DNA of 52,314 nt from an uncultured Psychrobacillus sp. (GCA_934234185.1 CAKQHO010000009.1:1-52314), one strand, 5' to 3'; shown: positions 1 to 8,326, numbered from the stretch's first letter. Translations and numbers: made by a program. Notes: a model not told the origin generated them from the sequence alone.

Positions 1-99
1 CTTTATACCCCTAGAAAAGCAGTTACGTGAGCGATATCAATCTTAAAAGCAACTTCACAAAATGATAAAGTAATTGCATTCACGGTAATAAATGATTAT
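1..99. other. Left edge, no gene seen
   Basis: I see no open frame with a ribosome site, no hairpin with a T-run and no RNA gene in these bases. They lie downstream of the YfkAB gene on the minus strand. Confidence 0.5.
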
Positions 100-1203
100 T
101 TATTTTACACTTCCGCTTACAAATACATCATTTGGATAATACATATTCTTAACAATTACATTCGCCCCTAGACACTTAACCGAAGGACAATGACAATTGA
201 TTGATTTCGAAATATTTGAATCTAACCATCTCTTGTAAATTTGAGTTAATGATTCATTTTTTACATTTCCAAATGCTTGACCATCATCCGAAAAATCTGT
301 TACTGAAATATCCCCTGTGAAAATATTTAGATTCATTCTTGATCGTCCATCTACATCATTTCTGATTGTTGTATTTGGCTCATTATTAATTCGGCCAACT
401 AATGCTAAGTCTCGTTCATCCCGGCTACATGGATAAAACGGCAATGTGCCAAATAATACCCATATATCTTTATTTCTATAATCAAGTAGTTCATTTACGA
501 CTTTTCTGTATTCATCCAATCCGATAACTTCTAGCTTTTCAGCAAAATCACTAGTATACATGGGATGAATTTCATGACGTTTGCATAGCATTTCATTTGC
601 TACTTCATTATGAATTTTTTCCATATATGGTACAGTGTTTCGATTTAACATTGTTTCGGCAGATACAAACACTCCACCATTAGATAGTTCTCTAGCGTTG
701 TCAAAAATATTACGATATAAATTGCCTCTATATTCAATTGATGGAGTTTTATCCATCATAGCGAATCCTGTTTCAACAAATTCTTTTTCATTACACCAGT
801 TGTGCGATATATGCATGACATCTAAATAAGGCGCAACTAATTCATAATGCGACATCGGCAAAGTTAGATTTGAGTTGATTTGTGTCTTAATGCCCCTACT
901 CTTCGCATACTTTAAAAGTGGTAACAGATTATCCTTTATACCCTTTTTAGTTAATAAAGGCTCTCCACCTGTAAAGCTCATAGTGCGTAAAGTTTCCACA
1001 GCATCTAATTTTCGAATGATTTCGTCTGCTGGAATTGCAGGTAATTCTTTTGTTAATAATGTGTAACCAACTGCACAATGCGAACATCTCATATTACATA
1101 AATTTGTTGTTGTAAACTCTATATTAGATAAAGTTAATTTGCCATGATTATCTATATCGATATATGATTCCCATTCATCATGAGGTTTAAAAATTGCATT
1201 CAT
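100..1203 (-). CDS. yfkAB: Radical SAM / CxCxxxxC protein YfkAB
   Basis: 367 aa. The radical SAM cluster motif CxxxCxxC is at residues 36-43 (CNMRCSHC) and GGEP at about 79-82, so it should bind a 4Fe-4S cluster and cleave S-adenosylmethionine. Near the C-terminus residues 337-344 read CHCPSVKC, the CxCxxxxC motif that gives the YfkAB family its name and probably holds a second cluster. Start ATG 1203 is preceded by AGAAAGGAAG at good spacing. The substrate of this family is unknown. The length and both motifs are intact. It stands alone, followed upstream by a broken recombinase gene. Family assignment is firm; the role is not known. Confidence 0.9.
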   Translation of the reverse strand: MNAIFKPHDEWESYIDIDNHGKLTLSNIEFTTTNLCNMRCSHCAVGYTLLTKELPAIPADEIIRKLDAVETLRTMSFTGGEPLLTKKGIKDNLLPLLKYAKSRGIKTQINSNLTLPMSHYELVAPYLDVMHISHNWCNEKEFVETGFAMMDKTPSIEYRGNLYRNIFDNARELSNGGVFVSAETMLNRNTVPYMEKIHNEVANEMLCKRHEIHPMYTSDFAEKLEVIGLDEYRKVVNELLDYRNKDIWVLFGTLPFYPCSRDERDLALVGRINNEPNTTIRNDVDGRSRMNLNIFTGDISVTDFSDDGQAFGNVKNESLTQIYKRWLDSNISKSINCHCPSVKCLGANVIVKNMYYPNDVFVSGSVK

Positions 1204-1235
1204 TTAAATACTTCCTTTCTGCGAGTACAATTTTC

Positions 1236-1862
1236 TCATAAAAAAGGAGTATTGAAAAGGTAATTACTTGTAGTAAATATCAAAATCATCTTACTTCTAT
1301 AAATAATTTTCTCAATTAATTCTAATGCTTCATTTCTATTTTTAATTTCTACTCCAGTTTTCTTATGGATTTCACTAATTAAAATTTCTTCTTGATTGGA
1401 TTTATATTTACATTTTTCTAATCCATACTTATTTCTTCTAGTTTTACATTCATAAGTAACTGGACTTGTTCGATTAATTTTTCTGTAAGATTTATGACCG
1501 CAAGCGCAATAAATTAAATCCTTAAATATAACATGTTGAAACTTTTCTTCTGGAGGAGTCTTAATTATATTTGAATGCGTATATAGTATAGTTCCTATAG
1601 TTTCTAAATCAGAAAAAACATATTAGGATTTAATTTCATTTAGATAGTTTAAATACTCATAAATATTACTATTTGCATATTCCAATATATCTTCCACTGT
1701 GCTTAATTTCATGCTTTCAGAATTATAAAATGCTCTTTGAATTTTATCACTAAAATTCCCCTTTTCCATAAAATGGGTCTTTGCTATATGTTTATTTCTT
1801 ATATCGACGTTTTTGAAATGTTCGGGGTTAACACTGCTCTGCTGTAAAATGCCTAGGACCAA
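1236..1862 (-). pseudogene. Serine recombinase C-terminal remnant (in-frame stop)
   Basis: One minus-strand frame runs from ATG 1862 to TGA 1236 and is broken only by a TAA at 1623-1625. Downstream of that stop the reading keeps protein character: it has a CxCG pair (IYCACGHK) and, later, two more cysteines (TYECKTRRNKYGLEKC), the spacing of the zinc-ribbon domain near the C-terminus of large serine recombinases. There is no catalytic N-terminal domain and no ribosome site before 1862. I infer a decayed tail of a phage or transposon recombinase. The family call is moderate because the zinc ribbon is short; the premature stop is seen directly. Confidence 0.45.
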
Positions 1863-1950
1863 ATATTTTAGTAAAAAATATGTATTATCAGGATACTATA
1901 TTTAAAAGTGGCTCTGTTAAATAATGAAATGGGTTGCCCCAAAAGGAATG

Positions 1951-2337
1951 TTAAATTAAAATTGTTTTAACACGGTTTTTTTCTTCTTTCTTATCCAAAT
2001 ACTCAAAGAAACCTAGTTGATTCCCCCACGGATCAGTGAAAGACCCCCATTTTGCAGAAACTTCTTCACGAGAAAATATCTCAAAGTTCTCTATTCCCAA
2101 CTCTTTAACAACCCTATCTCTTTCAGCAATTATATTAGTTACCCCTAAACGTAGAGGTCCACTACCTTTCGAAGGGATTCCTTCTGCAACTTGGAGCCAA
2201 CAGCCAGGAAGTATTTCCCATTCAGCGAATCCATCGTGTGGTATAACATCGGGCTTTTTATTTAGTAAAATTTCGTACCACTGATATCCTTGTTGTATAT
2301 CAGTAACACGGACTTGATAAGTCATTTCAAAAATCAT
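1951..2337 (-). CDS. VOC family protein (glyoxalase/bleomycin resistance fold)
   Basis: 128 aa from ATG 2337, chosen because TTAGGGGGT lies just upstream. An open frame continues upstream to 2565, but that part has no ribosome site and does not look like this family. The protein has one vicinal-oxygen-chelate module: an early strand and helix (VTDIQQGYQWYEILLNK), a middle glycine-rich turn (SKGSGPLRLGV) and the C-terminal signature FTDPWGNQLGFFEY at about residues 100-115. Such proteins bind a metal and act on small molecules or bind drugs; the substrate here cannot be read. A perfect 14-bp palindrome lies 18 bp upstream of the start. Confidence 0.75.
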   Translation of the reverse strand: MIFEMTYQVRVTDIQQGYQWYEILLNKKPDVIPHDGFAEWEILPGCWLQVAEGIPSKGSGPLRLGVTNIIAERDRVVKELGIENFEIFSREEVSAKWGSFTDPWGNQLGFFEYLDKKEEKNRVKTILI

Positions 2338-2354
2338 TTGTTTACCCCCTAAAA

Positions 2355-2368
2355 TTGTATATATACAA
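2355..2368. promoter_or_regulatory. 14-bp perfect palindrome upstream of the VOC gene
   Basis: TTGTATATATACAA is its own reverse complement and sits just upstream of the ribosome site of the VOC gene. Its position suits an operator for a GntR-, PadR- or MarR-type repressor, but no regulator gene is adjacent. The TATATA core could also be part of a -10 box. The rest of the gap up to the next gene at 2699 holds only that gene's ribosome site (AGGGGTG). Confidence 0.35.
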
Positions 2369-2698
2369 ATTCTCGATGGAGAGAAAATACTCCTTTTTCG
2401 TAAACTAACCAGCTGAATTAAAAACTTTAGCTCTCGTTTGGTTTTCTTATTAGACGCAACATAAGAGTCTACCTTCTTTGCTATTAGTCGGGTATTCGAA
2501 ATTGGAGATGTGAGTATGGTTTTAAAATATTGATGTGAATTATTATAAGTACTATAAATACCCATACCATTTTTATAAGTTTACATAATATGATTATATG
2601 ATGGTTTCTGTTATATAATTATTTTCAAAACCTATGCTTTTAATTTCCAATCTTTTCATTCATACTAAAGGAAAATATATGTATAGGGGTGTCAGTAC

Positions 2699-3247
2699 AT
2701 GAAAAAAGCTTTACTTGTAATTGATTACACAATTGACTTTGTCGCAGATCATGGAGCATTGACATGCGGAAAGCCTGGGCAGGATATTGAGGATTATATA
2801 GTTAATCTTACAAAAGAATTTTTGGTGAAAGATGAATTAGTGGTTCTTCCCGTTGATTTACATGAGAACAATGATCCGTATCATCCGGAAACAAAGCTGT
2901 TCCCTCCTCATAATATTAGAAATACTGAAGGGCGTTCTCTTTATGGGAAGTTGCAAGAAGTATACGAAAACCATCATGAACAAATTATATGGATGGATAA
3001 GACACGTTATAGCGCATTTGCAGGAACAAATTTGCTTCAGCTTTTAAGAGCAAGGGATATTAATGAATTGCACCTTGTAGGAGTATGCACGGATATATGT
3101 GTACTACATACTGCAGTAGATGCATATAACCTTGGCTTTAAAATTGTAGTTCATGAAGCAGGAGTTGCTAGCTTCAGTCAACCTGGACATGAATGGGCAT
3201 TAAATCATTTTATTAATACGTTAGGTGCCTCTGTAATAAAAAAATAG
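2699..3247 (+). CDS. pncA: Nicotinamidase / isochorismatase-family cysteine hydrolase
   Basis: 182 aa. It should convert nicotinamide to nicotinate for NAD salvage. The catalytic triad is visible: D9 (LVIDYTIDF), K101 (MDKTRYSAF) and nucleophile C134 (GVCTDICV). The metal ligands expected for PncA are present as D53 and H55 (VDLHEN) and H71 (FPPH). Its length matches Bacillus YueJ/PncA. AGGGGTG precedes the ATG. It stands alone on the plus strand. Another isochorismatase-family amidase is possible, but the metal-ligand set favours nicotinamidase. Confidence 0.8.
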   Translation: MKKALLVIDYTIDFVADHGALTCGKPGQDIEDYIVNLTKEFLVKDELVVLPVDLHENNDPYHPETKLFPPHNIRNTEGRSLYGKLQEVYENHHEQIIWMDKTRYSAFAGTNLLQLLRARDINELHLVGVCTDICVLHTAVDAYNLGFKIVVHEAGVASFSQPGHEWALNHFINTLGASVIKK

Positions 3248-3325
3248 GACGTGTGTGTTTAGTATCTCCTCCATATGGTTATATAGAGAGTGTCAAGTAA
3301 TTTTATAAAAAGGAGATGCTTTTCA

Positions 3326-3574
3326 ATGGGAATCATATTATATCTAATTATCGGTGGTATTATCGGATGGTTAGCAGGACTTATTTTAGGTAAAGATATT
3401 CCAGGCGGTATCATAGGAAATATTATAGCTGGGGTTGTTGGTGCGTGGATCGGAGGAATGATTTTCCCTGACATGGGTCCTGTAATTTGGGATATGGCAA
3501 TCATTCCTGCTTTAATTGGTGCAATTATACTTGTAGCAATTCTTAGCTTAATTCTTAAATCTATGCGCAAATAA
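3326..3574 (+). CDS. GlsB/YeaQ/YmgE family stress-response membrane protein
   Basis: 82 aa from ATG 3326, which follows AAAAGGAGATG; an upstream ATG at 3290 lacks a ribosome site. The protein is almost entirely three glycine-rich membrane helices with the family patterns GGIIGWLAGLI and GGIIGNIIAGVVGAWIGG. Members are small membrane proteins induced by envelope or acid stress, of unknown biochemistry. It is monocistronic and ends at a strong hairpin shared with the convergent transglycosylase gene. Confidence 0.85.
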   Translation: MGIILYLIIGGIIGWLAGLILGKDIPGGIIGNIIAGVVGAWIGGMIFPDMGPVIWDMAIIPALIGAIILVAILSLILKSMRK

Positions 3575-3601
3575 GAATTTACCATTTTGCCGATATATAG
3601 A

Positions 3602-3638
3602 AAAAGGGATAGACCATATCAGCTGGTCTATCCCTTTT
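3602..3638. terminator. Bidirectional terminator, 15-bp stem
   Basis: Perfect 15-bp stem (AAAAGGGATAGACCA and its complement) with a 7-nt loop, flanked by A and T runs. It lies between two convergent genes and overlaps the stop codon of the minus-strand gene. Confidence 0.85.
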
Positions 3639-4303
3639 CAATTTCTTTTTGTTACTTCCTGTGCTTTTTCATGCTCGCTAGCATAAAGATTATAATAATA
3701 CATAACCTCTTTTACATACTTTTCACTGCGATTGTAGTTAAAAATAGCTTTCTCAATCTCACCGTCCGCAGCACCACTAGCCGCCAAGTAGTTAGCAGCA
3801 CTAAAAATTGCATCCTCAATATCAAAGGGATCCGCAACTCCGTCTCCATTTGCATCAATCCCGTATCCACCATACAATTCAATAATCTCTGGATTAACTT
3901 TATCTTCTTCCGGAATATCTCCTTTTCCTAAACCACCACAGCTTGGATGAGACCAACCAACAAACGTACAAGGCATAAACTGCATATGTCCTTCAGCGCC
4001 TACTGGTGAAACTAGGGTGCTCATGGAAGAAAATTTTGTTTCAATTCGGTGGTGGGCAGCTAGTAAGGCCCAAGGCACTCCGTATTCATCTTCTGCTGCC
4101 TTATAAATATCCACATATTCTTCAGGAATTTCAATATACATAGAACTTCCTTTAATGGCGACGGTAATATTCTGTATTGCCGGAATCTTTTGAAGACTAT
4201 TCCAGCTTAAAATAACAAGTACGTATACTGTGATTGTAATAGGAAGAAGTAAAATAATAAGCCAAGCTTTTGTCTTCACACTATTTTTCTTTTTTGGGGA
4301 CAT
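3638..4303 (-). CDS. Membrane-anchored lytic transglycosylase (lysozyme-like fold)
   Basis: 221 aa. An N-terminal membrane segment lies at about residues 13-34, then a murein-cleaving domain. The likely catalytic glutamate is in HHRIETKFS, followed by the family signature GAEGHMQFMP and later DANGDGVADPFDIEDAIFSAANYL, resembling the lysozyme domain of CwlT. Start ATG 4303 was chosen over GTG 4312 because AGGTGA at 4313-4318 is nine bases away; this ribosome site overlaps the stop of the upstream EAL gene, so translation is probably coupled. It should act outside the membrane on peptidoglycan. Its pairing with a c-di-GMP enzyme suggests a link between wall turnover and signalling, which is inference. 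Confidence 0.8.
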   Translation of the reverse strand: MSPKKKNSVKTKAWLIILLLPITITVYVLVILSWNSLQKIPAIQNITVAIKGSSMYIEIPEEYVDIYKAAEDEYGVPWALLAAHHRIETKFSSMSTLVSPVGAEGHMQFMPCTFVGWSHPSCGGLGKGDIPEEDKVNPEIIELYGGYGIDANGDGVADPFDIEDAIFSAANYLAASGAADGEIEKAIFNYNRSEKYVKEVMYYYNLYASEHEKAQEVTKRN

Positions 4304-4312
4304 CCTATTCAC

Positions 4313-5815
4313 TCACCTCAAAGTTTGCTTTTGATATTGTCCTAACAAATGGTCAATGGAAAGGGGCTTACTGAAATAATATCCTTGTAGATAATGACAT
4401 TCTAATTCCTTTAAGCTTTTAACCTGATGATTCTCCTCAACACCCTCAGCTAATATTTTAAGCTGTAAATTGTGAGCCAAGGAAATGATGGACTGAACAA
4501 TAGCTCTAGTCTTAACATTATGTATGGATCTTATAAAACTTTGGTCAATTTTAATAATATTTACTGGAAGCTTCTCCAAGTGTTTGAAGGAGGAGTATCC
4601 CGTTCCAAAGTCATCAATCGCTATCTGGAAACCAAGGTTCTTTAATTCTTGCAAAGATTTTATGACAAACTCAGTGTATTCCATGATAATAGATTCCGTA
4701 ATTTCAAGTACGATTTTACTAGGGTGTATTTTTGTTTCTTCCAAAATCCGTTTCGTGCGTTCAATATAGTCTTGTTGATAGAACTGTCTAGCAGATACAT
4801 TAATGCTAAACAGAAACTCCCTTCCTAAAGCTTGTTCAATTAATGGGATATGTAAACAAGTTTCTCTCAATACAAAATCTCCAATTTTAATAATAAGACC
4901 GCTTCTTTCAGCAATTGGAATAAATTCGGCAGGAGAAACAGTTTCATTGTTATGTTTCCAACGTATGAGAGATTCTACTCCAATCATTTCATTTGAAAGA
5001 GTTAAAATTTGTGGTTGGAAATGTAGGAAAAGTTCATCTTTAGCAAGTGCATCCTTCAAACCGTCCTCTAGGTAAAGCTCTCTGTTCGCTACTGTTGACA
5101 TGCCCGGCTCATACTTTAAATGTTTAAAGCCTCCAGATTTCTTTGCTTCCTCTACAGCTATTTCTGCAAATCTAATTAGTTCAGAAGGATTATTTGAATC
5201 GGAAGGGTATTGAACCATACCTATACTTACAGGGATTATCATATCCTTTTCCTGTATATGAAGAGGAATGGAACAGTCGGCTAATATGCTGTTAACTAGT
5301 GCTTCTATTTCTTCTGAGGTTCTATTTTTAGATATAACGATAAACTCATCAGCTACCCATCTTGCGATGATGTCAGAGCTTTTAATTTTAGTATTATATC
5401 TTAATCGATTGGAAATCTGTTTCAGAACGTAATCTCCACTTTCATGTCCATATAAATCATTTATCATTTTAAAACGATCAAAATCAATGAACAATAAGTG
5501 GAAAGGTTCTTTTAATGAAATAAAGTTACTTAAGTTGGTTTGAAGAGAGCTTCTATTTTGAAGTCCTGTCAACTCATCCTTGAAATCCTTCACAAGAAGA
5601 TTATTTTGTGTTTCCCATAGCTCTTTTAATAAATATAAAAGCAAAAGGGCACTAAGACCAATATATATAAACCCTTTTATTATGGAGATAGTTTTACCTT
5701 CTGGAAAATACTGAAATAATAAAGAGTCAGAAAGAAATATCCATAAAATGCTAAGAAGCGCATATATAACAACTATTCGAAATGAAATTTTACGATAGGT
5801 TTTCTTTAAGGACAT
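4313..5815 (-). CDS. Membrane GGDEF (degenerate) - EAL protein, probable c-di-GMP phosphodiesterase
   Basis: 500 aa. Two membrane helices (about 11-31 and 44-64), a GGDEF-like domain (about 75-235) and an EAL domain (about 245-495). The cyclase signature is WVADEF at 153-158 instead of GGDEF, so both glycines are lost and synthesis is unlikely. The EAL domain keeps its key parts: ESLIRW (281-286), INVSARQ, EITES (371-375), DDFGTGYS (401-408) and AEGVE (456-460). I infer a phosphodiesterase with a regulatory, perhaps GTP-binding, GGDEF domain. It is first in a two-gene unit with the lytic transglycosylase. There is no periplasmic sensor of any size. Confidence 0.9.
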   Translation of the reverse strand: MSLKKTYRKISFRIVVIYALLSILWIFLSDSLLFQYFPEGKTISIIKGFIYIGLSALLLLYLLKELWETQNNLLVKDFKDELTGLQNRSSLQTNLSNFISLKEPFHLLFIDFDRFKMINDLYGHESGDYVLKQISNRLRYNTKIKSSDIIARWVADEFIVISKNRTSEEIEALVNSILADCSIPLHIQEKDMIIPVSIGMVQYPSDSNNPSELIRFAEIAVEEAKKSGGFKHLKYEPGMSTVANRELYLEDGLKDALAKDELFLHFQPQILTLSNEMIGVESLIRWKHNNETVSPAEFIPIAERSGLIIKIGDFVLRETCLHIPLIEQALGREFLFSINVSARQFYQQDYIERTKRILEETKIHPSKIVLEITESIIMEYTEFVIKSLQELKNLGFQIAIDDFGTGYSSFKHLEKLPVNIIKIDQSFIRSIHNVKTRAIVQSIISLAHNLQLKILAEGVEENHQVKSLKELECHYLQGYYFSKPLSIDHLLGQYQKQTLR

Positions 5816-5913
5816 TTAGCATCTCTTCTTTCTTATAGCTCTAAGAAAACAATAGCATAAAATTACCTATAAAAGTATATAAAAATAGAAAAATCTAATA
5901 GTTCATTACCTAT

Positions 5914-5946
5914 AAAAAAGCCAATCCAAAAAAGGGATTGACTTTT
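5914..5946 (-). terminator. Terminator after the Sco gene
   Basis: Imperfect stem formed by AAAAGCCAATCC and GGATTGACTTTT (one mismatch), immediately downstream of the Sco stop codon on the minus strand, with T-rich sequence after it. Confidence 0.65.
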
Positions 5947-5949
5947 CTA

Positions 5950-6540
5950 TTACTTTCCATCTTCAATTAGCGTTTCTACATCGATCACTATTTCTTCTTT
6001 AGGGACATTCTCACTTCCCATATAGTTTTTAACTACAACACCGTTTTGATCCACTAAATAGAAACGAACTCCATGAATAACCTGATCTGAGTTTGGGTTA
6101 TTACGTACTATTGCTTTAAATGATTTCTCAGCAAACTGAGAAATATGCTCCTGGTTATAACCAGTTAGTAACTCCCACTTACTTTGATCAGGCACATCAT
6201 ACATGTCGATATATTCCTGCAATTTTTCCGGAGTATCTACCTCAGGATCAACACTAAATGCGACAATTTTGTAATCCTCTACCCCTTTTTCTTCCAGCAT
6301 ACCCTGAATCTCTGTCATATTAAAGGTCATAGGCGGACAAACGGTTGTACAATTAGTAAATATAAAGGTGGCAAGCCAAACAGTGCCTTCTAAGCTCTCT
6401 AAAGAGACTTCCTCTCCCCGCTGATTGTCATAAGCAAAGTCATTTACTTGCCAATTCGTTTGAGCTTCAAAATTACCACTGCTTCCACACCCTGCAAGCG
6501 CTAGAATAGTTACAGAAAGTAATAACAAGATTTTTTTCAT
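5950..6540 (-). CDS. SCO1/SenC family copper chaperone lipoprotein
   Basis: 196 aa. A lipoprotein signal ends at LAGC with the acylated cysteine at 18. The thioredoxin-like domain has the copper-binding CxxxC at C64/C68 (FTNCTTVCPP) and the conserved histidine H156 (VIHGVRF). Homologues such as B. subtilis Sco (YpmQ) help build the CuA site of cytochrome c oxidase on the outer face of the membrane. Length and all three ligands are intact. It is monocistronic with its own terminator. Confidence 0.9.
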   Translation of the reverse strand: MKKILLLLSVTILALAGCGSSGNFEAQTNWQVNDFAYDNQRGEEVSLESLEGTVWLATFIFTNCTTVCPPMTFNMTEIQGMLEEKGVEDYKIVAFSVDPEVDTPEKLQEYIDMYDVPDQSKWELLTGYNQEHISQFAEKSFKAIVRNNPNSDQVIHGVRFYLVDQNGVVVKNYMGSENVPKEEIVIDVETLIEDGK

Positions 6541-6639
6541 GAAATCCCTCTCTCTTCCTCTTATAGCCTTATCTTATCGAAAGAGTTGGTTGACAGCAAC
6601 TCCCCTCCTTGAGATATTTCAACATTTTTGTGACCAGTC

Positions 6640-6762
6640 TTACTTTATAGCTAAAAGTGCGTTTTTAATTTCTTCCAATTTACTTTCTACTCGATGCATT
6701 AAATAAAATGCAACAAAAATAGGAAATCCAACATCTTGAATCATCGATAATAGTTCTTCCAT
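6640..6762 (-). CDS. YvrJ family small protein
   Basis: 40 aa: MEELLSMIQDVGFPIFVAFY followed by LMHRVESKLEEIKNALLAIK. This is the YvrJ pattern, a short membrane helix after the GFPI motif and then a charged amphipathic tail. AAAGGAG lies 8 bases before ATG 6762. In many Bacilli this gene directly follows DUF1659 and DUF2922 genes; here those two lie further upstream on the same strand (7188-7631), separated by hairpin repeats. Its function is unknown. Confidence 0.7.
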   Translation of the reverse strand: MEELLSMIQDVGFPIFVAFYLMHRVESKLEEIKNALLAIK

Positions 6763-6889
6763 CTTTAAAACTCCTTTCTCAGAAAGCATAAGTTATAGCA
6801 CTAGCTGTATAGTAGGAAGCCACGTTCCCCCTATCCATCTCTAGCGTCAACGTAGCACATAAATCAAAAGTGAAATCATAAGAAAGAAA

Positions 6890-7155
6890 AGCGCAAGCGT
6901 CTGTCTCTGCTCCGACAAACAAATGGGGGTCGGCGAGGAGGCAACTCCCCAGCCACCACAGTCTGCCCCCATTTGACCTCGAGAGGCAAGGCTGCTTGCG
7001 CTGGACAATAAGAAAAGCGCAAGCGCCTATCTCTTGCCCCGACAAGCAAATGGGGGTCGAAAGGTAGGTCAGAAAAACTAAGAACGCCACTTCGTGTGAC
7101 AACGTTTTCCTGATAACATCCTTTTGGCTTCGATGGGAAAGGCGCTTGCGCGAGA
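6890..7155. repeat. Two neighbouring hairpin-bounded repeats (AAGCGCAAGCG type)
   Basis: Two units, about 6890-7010 and 7011-7155. Each opens with AGAAAAGCGCAAGCG and closes with the inverse (GCTTGCGCT or GGCGCTTGCGCGAG). Both contain CCGACAARCAAATGGGGGTCG near the start, so they share more than the ends. The stretch is GC-richer than its surroundings and has no credible gene; an open frame over it is an accident. I recall similar GCGCAAGCGCC elements as dispersed intergenic repeats in Bacillaceae. The function is unknown. Confidence 0.7.
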
Positions 7156-7161
7156 TAATAA

Positions 7162-7185
7162 AAAACTCTCCCGAAGGAGAGTTTT
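7162..7185 (-). terminator. Terminator after DUF2922
   Basis: Perfect 10-bp stem AAAACTCTCC / GGAGAGTTTT with a 4-nt loop; on the minus strand the T-run TTTTTTATTA follows. It closes the DUF1659-DUF2922 unit. Confidence 0.85.
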
Positions 7186-7187
7186 GT

Positions 7188-7400
7188 TTAGATAATATTA
7201 TTTACATTGCGTTCAACTACTTTGGCTGTTTTAATCGTTGTTAGTGAATCTCCATCCACCTGAAAAGCATTATTTAAAATGATAGTTTGCATTCCTGCCT
7301 CTACTTCCGCTTGTGTTAAATCGCTTTTAGGGTCGTCTACTGATAGTAAAAACCCCTTCCCATTAGCCGCTTCAAATTGCAATTGTAATGTTTTCGACAT
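7188..7400 (-). CDS. DUF2922 family protein
   Basis: 70 aa, no membrane segment. It has the family pattern: N-terminal strand MSKTLQLQFEAANGKGF, SVDDPKSDLT, then MQTIILNNAFQVDG. Small cytosolic protein of unknown function. It lies 15 bp after the DUF1659 gene, the usual arrangement, and ends at a strong terminator. AGGAGGAG precedes the ATG. Confidence 0.8.
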   Translation of the reverse strand: MSKTLQLQFEAANGKGFLLSVDDPKSDLTQAEVEAGMQTIILNNAFQVDGDSLTTIKTAKVVERNVNNII

Positions 7401-7415
7401 TTACTCTCCTCCTCC

Positions 7416-7631
7416 TTAGTTAATAGACATAGTTTGAACTTTTTCTGCACCGATATATCCTTTAGCTGAAAAGCCTGCTAGGATGTCAGATACAGCTTCC
7501 AATTGATTTGCGGTTGCCTCCGCACGAAGATTGCGATAAGTCTTACTTGTAAACTTCATTTTCCCTTCCTCCGTAATTCCTGCTTCAAAAACCAACTTTA
7601 ATACTGCTTGCTTGTACTCGAAGTTTGCCAT
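7416..7631 (-). CDS. DUF1659 family protein
   Basis: 71 aa, cytosolic. It shows the DUF1659 features: LKLVFEAGITEEGKMKFTSK, TYRNLRAEATANQL, and a C-terminal stretch with a conserved Ser-Ile-Asn end. First gene of the small DUF1659-DUF2922 unit; GGAGGTGAATA precedes ATG 7631. The function is unknown. The family is often found with DUF2922 and YvrJ, as here. Confidence 0.8.
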   Translation of the reverse strand: MANFEYKQAVLKLVFEAGITEEGKMKFTSKTYRNLRAEATANQLEAVSDILAGFSAKGYIGAEKVQTMSIN

Positions 7632-7743
7632 AGTTATTCACCTCCTTCACTTATTAAATAGAAACTTTTCATGAAAAAGGATACATTGTTAATGAAAAAA
7701 TTTTCGTTACGTTTTATACTAGAGGTAGAATGAGGTGAATAGA

Positions 7744-8220
7744 GTGCTACAAGGTTGGTTTATGTGGTTTATCGTATTCTGGGTCATTGTACTAATCTCA
7801 CTTATGGCTATAGGTGGCTTTTTCATGTTTAGGAAGTTTCTCAAATCGATGCCTAAGCATGATGGCAAGTCTGATTTAGATTGGGAAGAATATTATGTAG
7901 ATAAAACCATTCATATGTGGAATGATGAACAAAAATCATTATTAAATGAATTAACTGCTCCTGTCCCTGAACTGTTTAGACCAGTAGCAAAACAAAAGAT
8001 CGCAGGGAAAATTGGGCAGCTAGCATTAGAGGAAAATGCAACTACTATTACACAGGACTTGCTAATTAGAGGATACATTATCGCTACCCCTAAAAGAGAC
8101 CACAAGTTTTTACGAAAAAAAATGGCTCAGCTTGATATGGATGTTGCTCCGTATGAAGAGTATTTTGCTCTATCCGTGGATACCAGAAAAGAAGCATTAG
8201 GAAAGCATGCAAAAACCTAA
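7744..8220 (+). CDS. DUF2621 family membrane protein (YneK-like)
   Basis: 158 aa. One N-terminal membrane helix (about 5-25), then a soluble domain with APVPELFRPVAKQKIAGKIG and ATPKRDHKFLRKKM, the recognisable core of B. subtilis YneK. Start GTG 7744 is used because AGGTGA ends five bases before it and family members begin at this tryptophan-rich helix; a GTG at 7735 overlaps the ribosome site. In B. subtilis yneK follows the ccd genes; here it is about 5 kb away, on the other strand. Function unknown. Confidence 0.75.
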   Translation: MLQGWFMWFIVFWVIVLISLMAIGGFFMFRKFLKSMPKHDGKSDLDWEEYYVDKTIHMWNDEQKSLLNELTAPVPELFRPVAKQKIAGKIGQLALEENATTITQDLLIRGYIIATPKRDHKFLRKKMAQLDMDVAPYEEYFALSVDTRKEALGKHAKT

Positions 8221-8230
8221 GGAATATGGA

Positions 8231-8275
8231 CAAAAGGTATAGATGGGTACTCCCCCTTATACCTTTTGTTTTTTT
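8231..8275 (+). terminator. Terminator after the YneK-like gene
   Basis: 11-bp stem (CAAAAGGTATA and complement) with a 16-nt loop, followed by a run of eight T. Confidence 0.85.
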
Positions 8276-8326
8276 ATTTAGGCTCTGTTAATGTTAGTAA
8301 TTGGATTTGTTGAGAAAGGAAAAGTA

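Noticed and set aside
2338..2565. N-terminal extension of the VOC protein
   Set aside because: A strong ribosome site at the internal ATG 2337 and the normal family length argue for the shorter protein.
4313..5815. Active diguanylate cyclase
   Set aside because: The GGDEF motif is WVADEF, lacking both glycines.
6779..7102. 107-aa minus-strand frame
   Set aside because: It covers the hairpin repeats and has no family resemblance or ribosome site.
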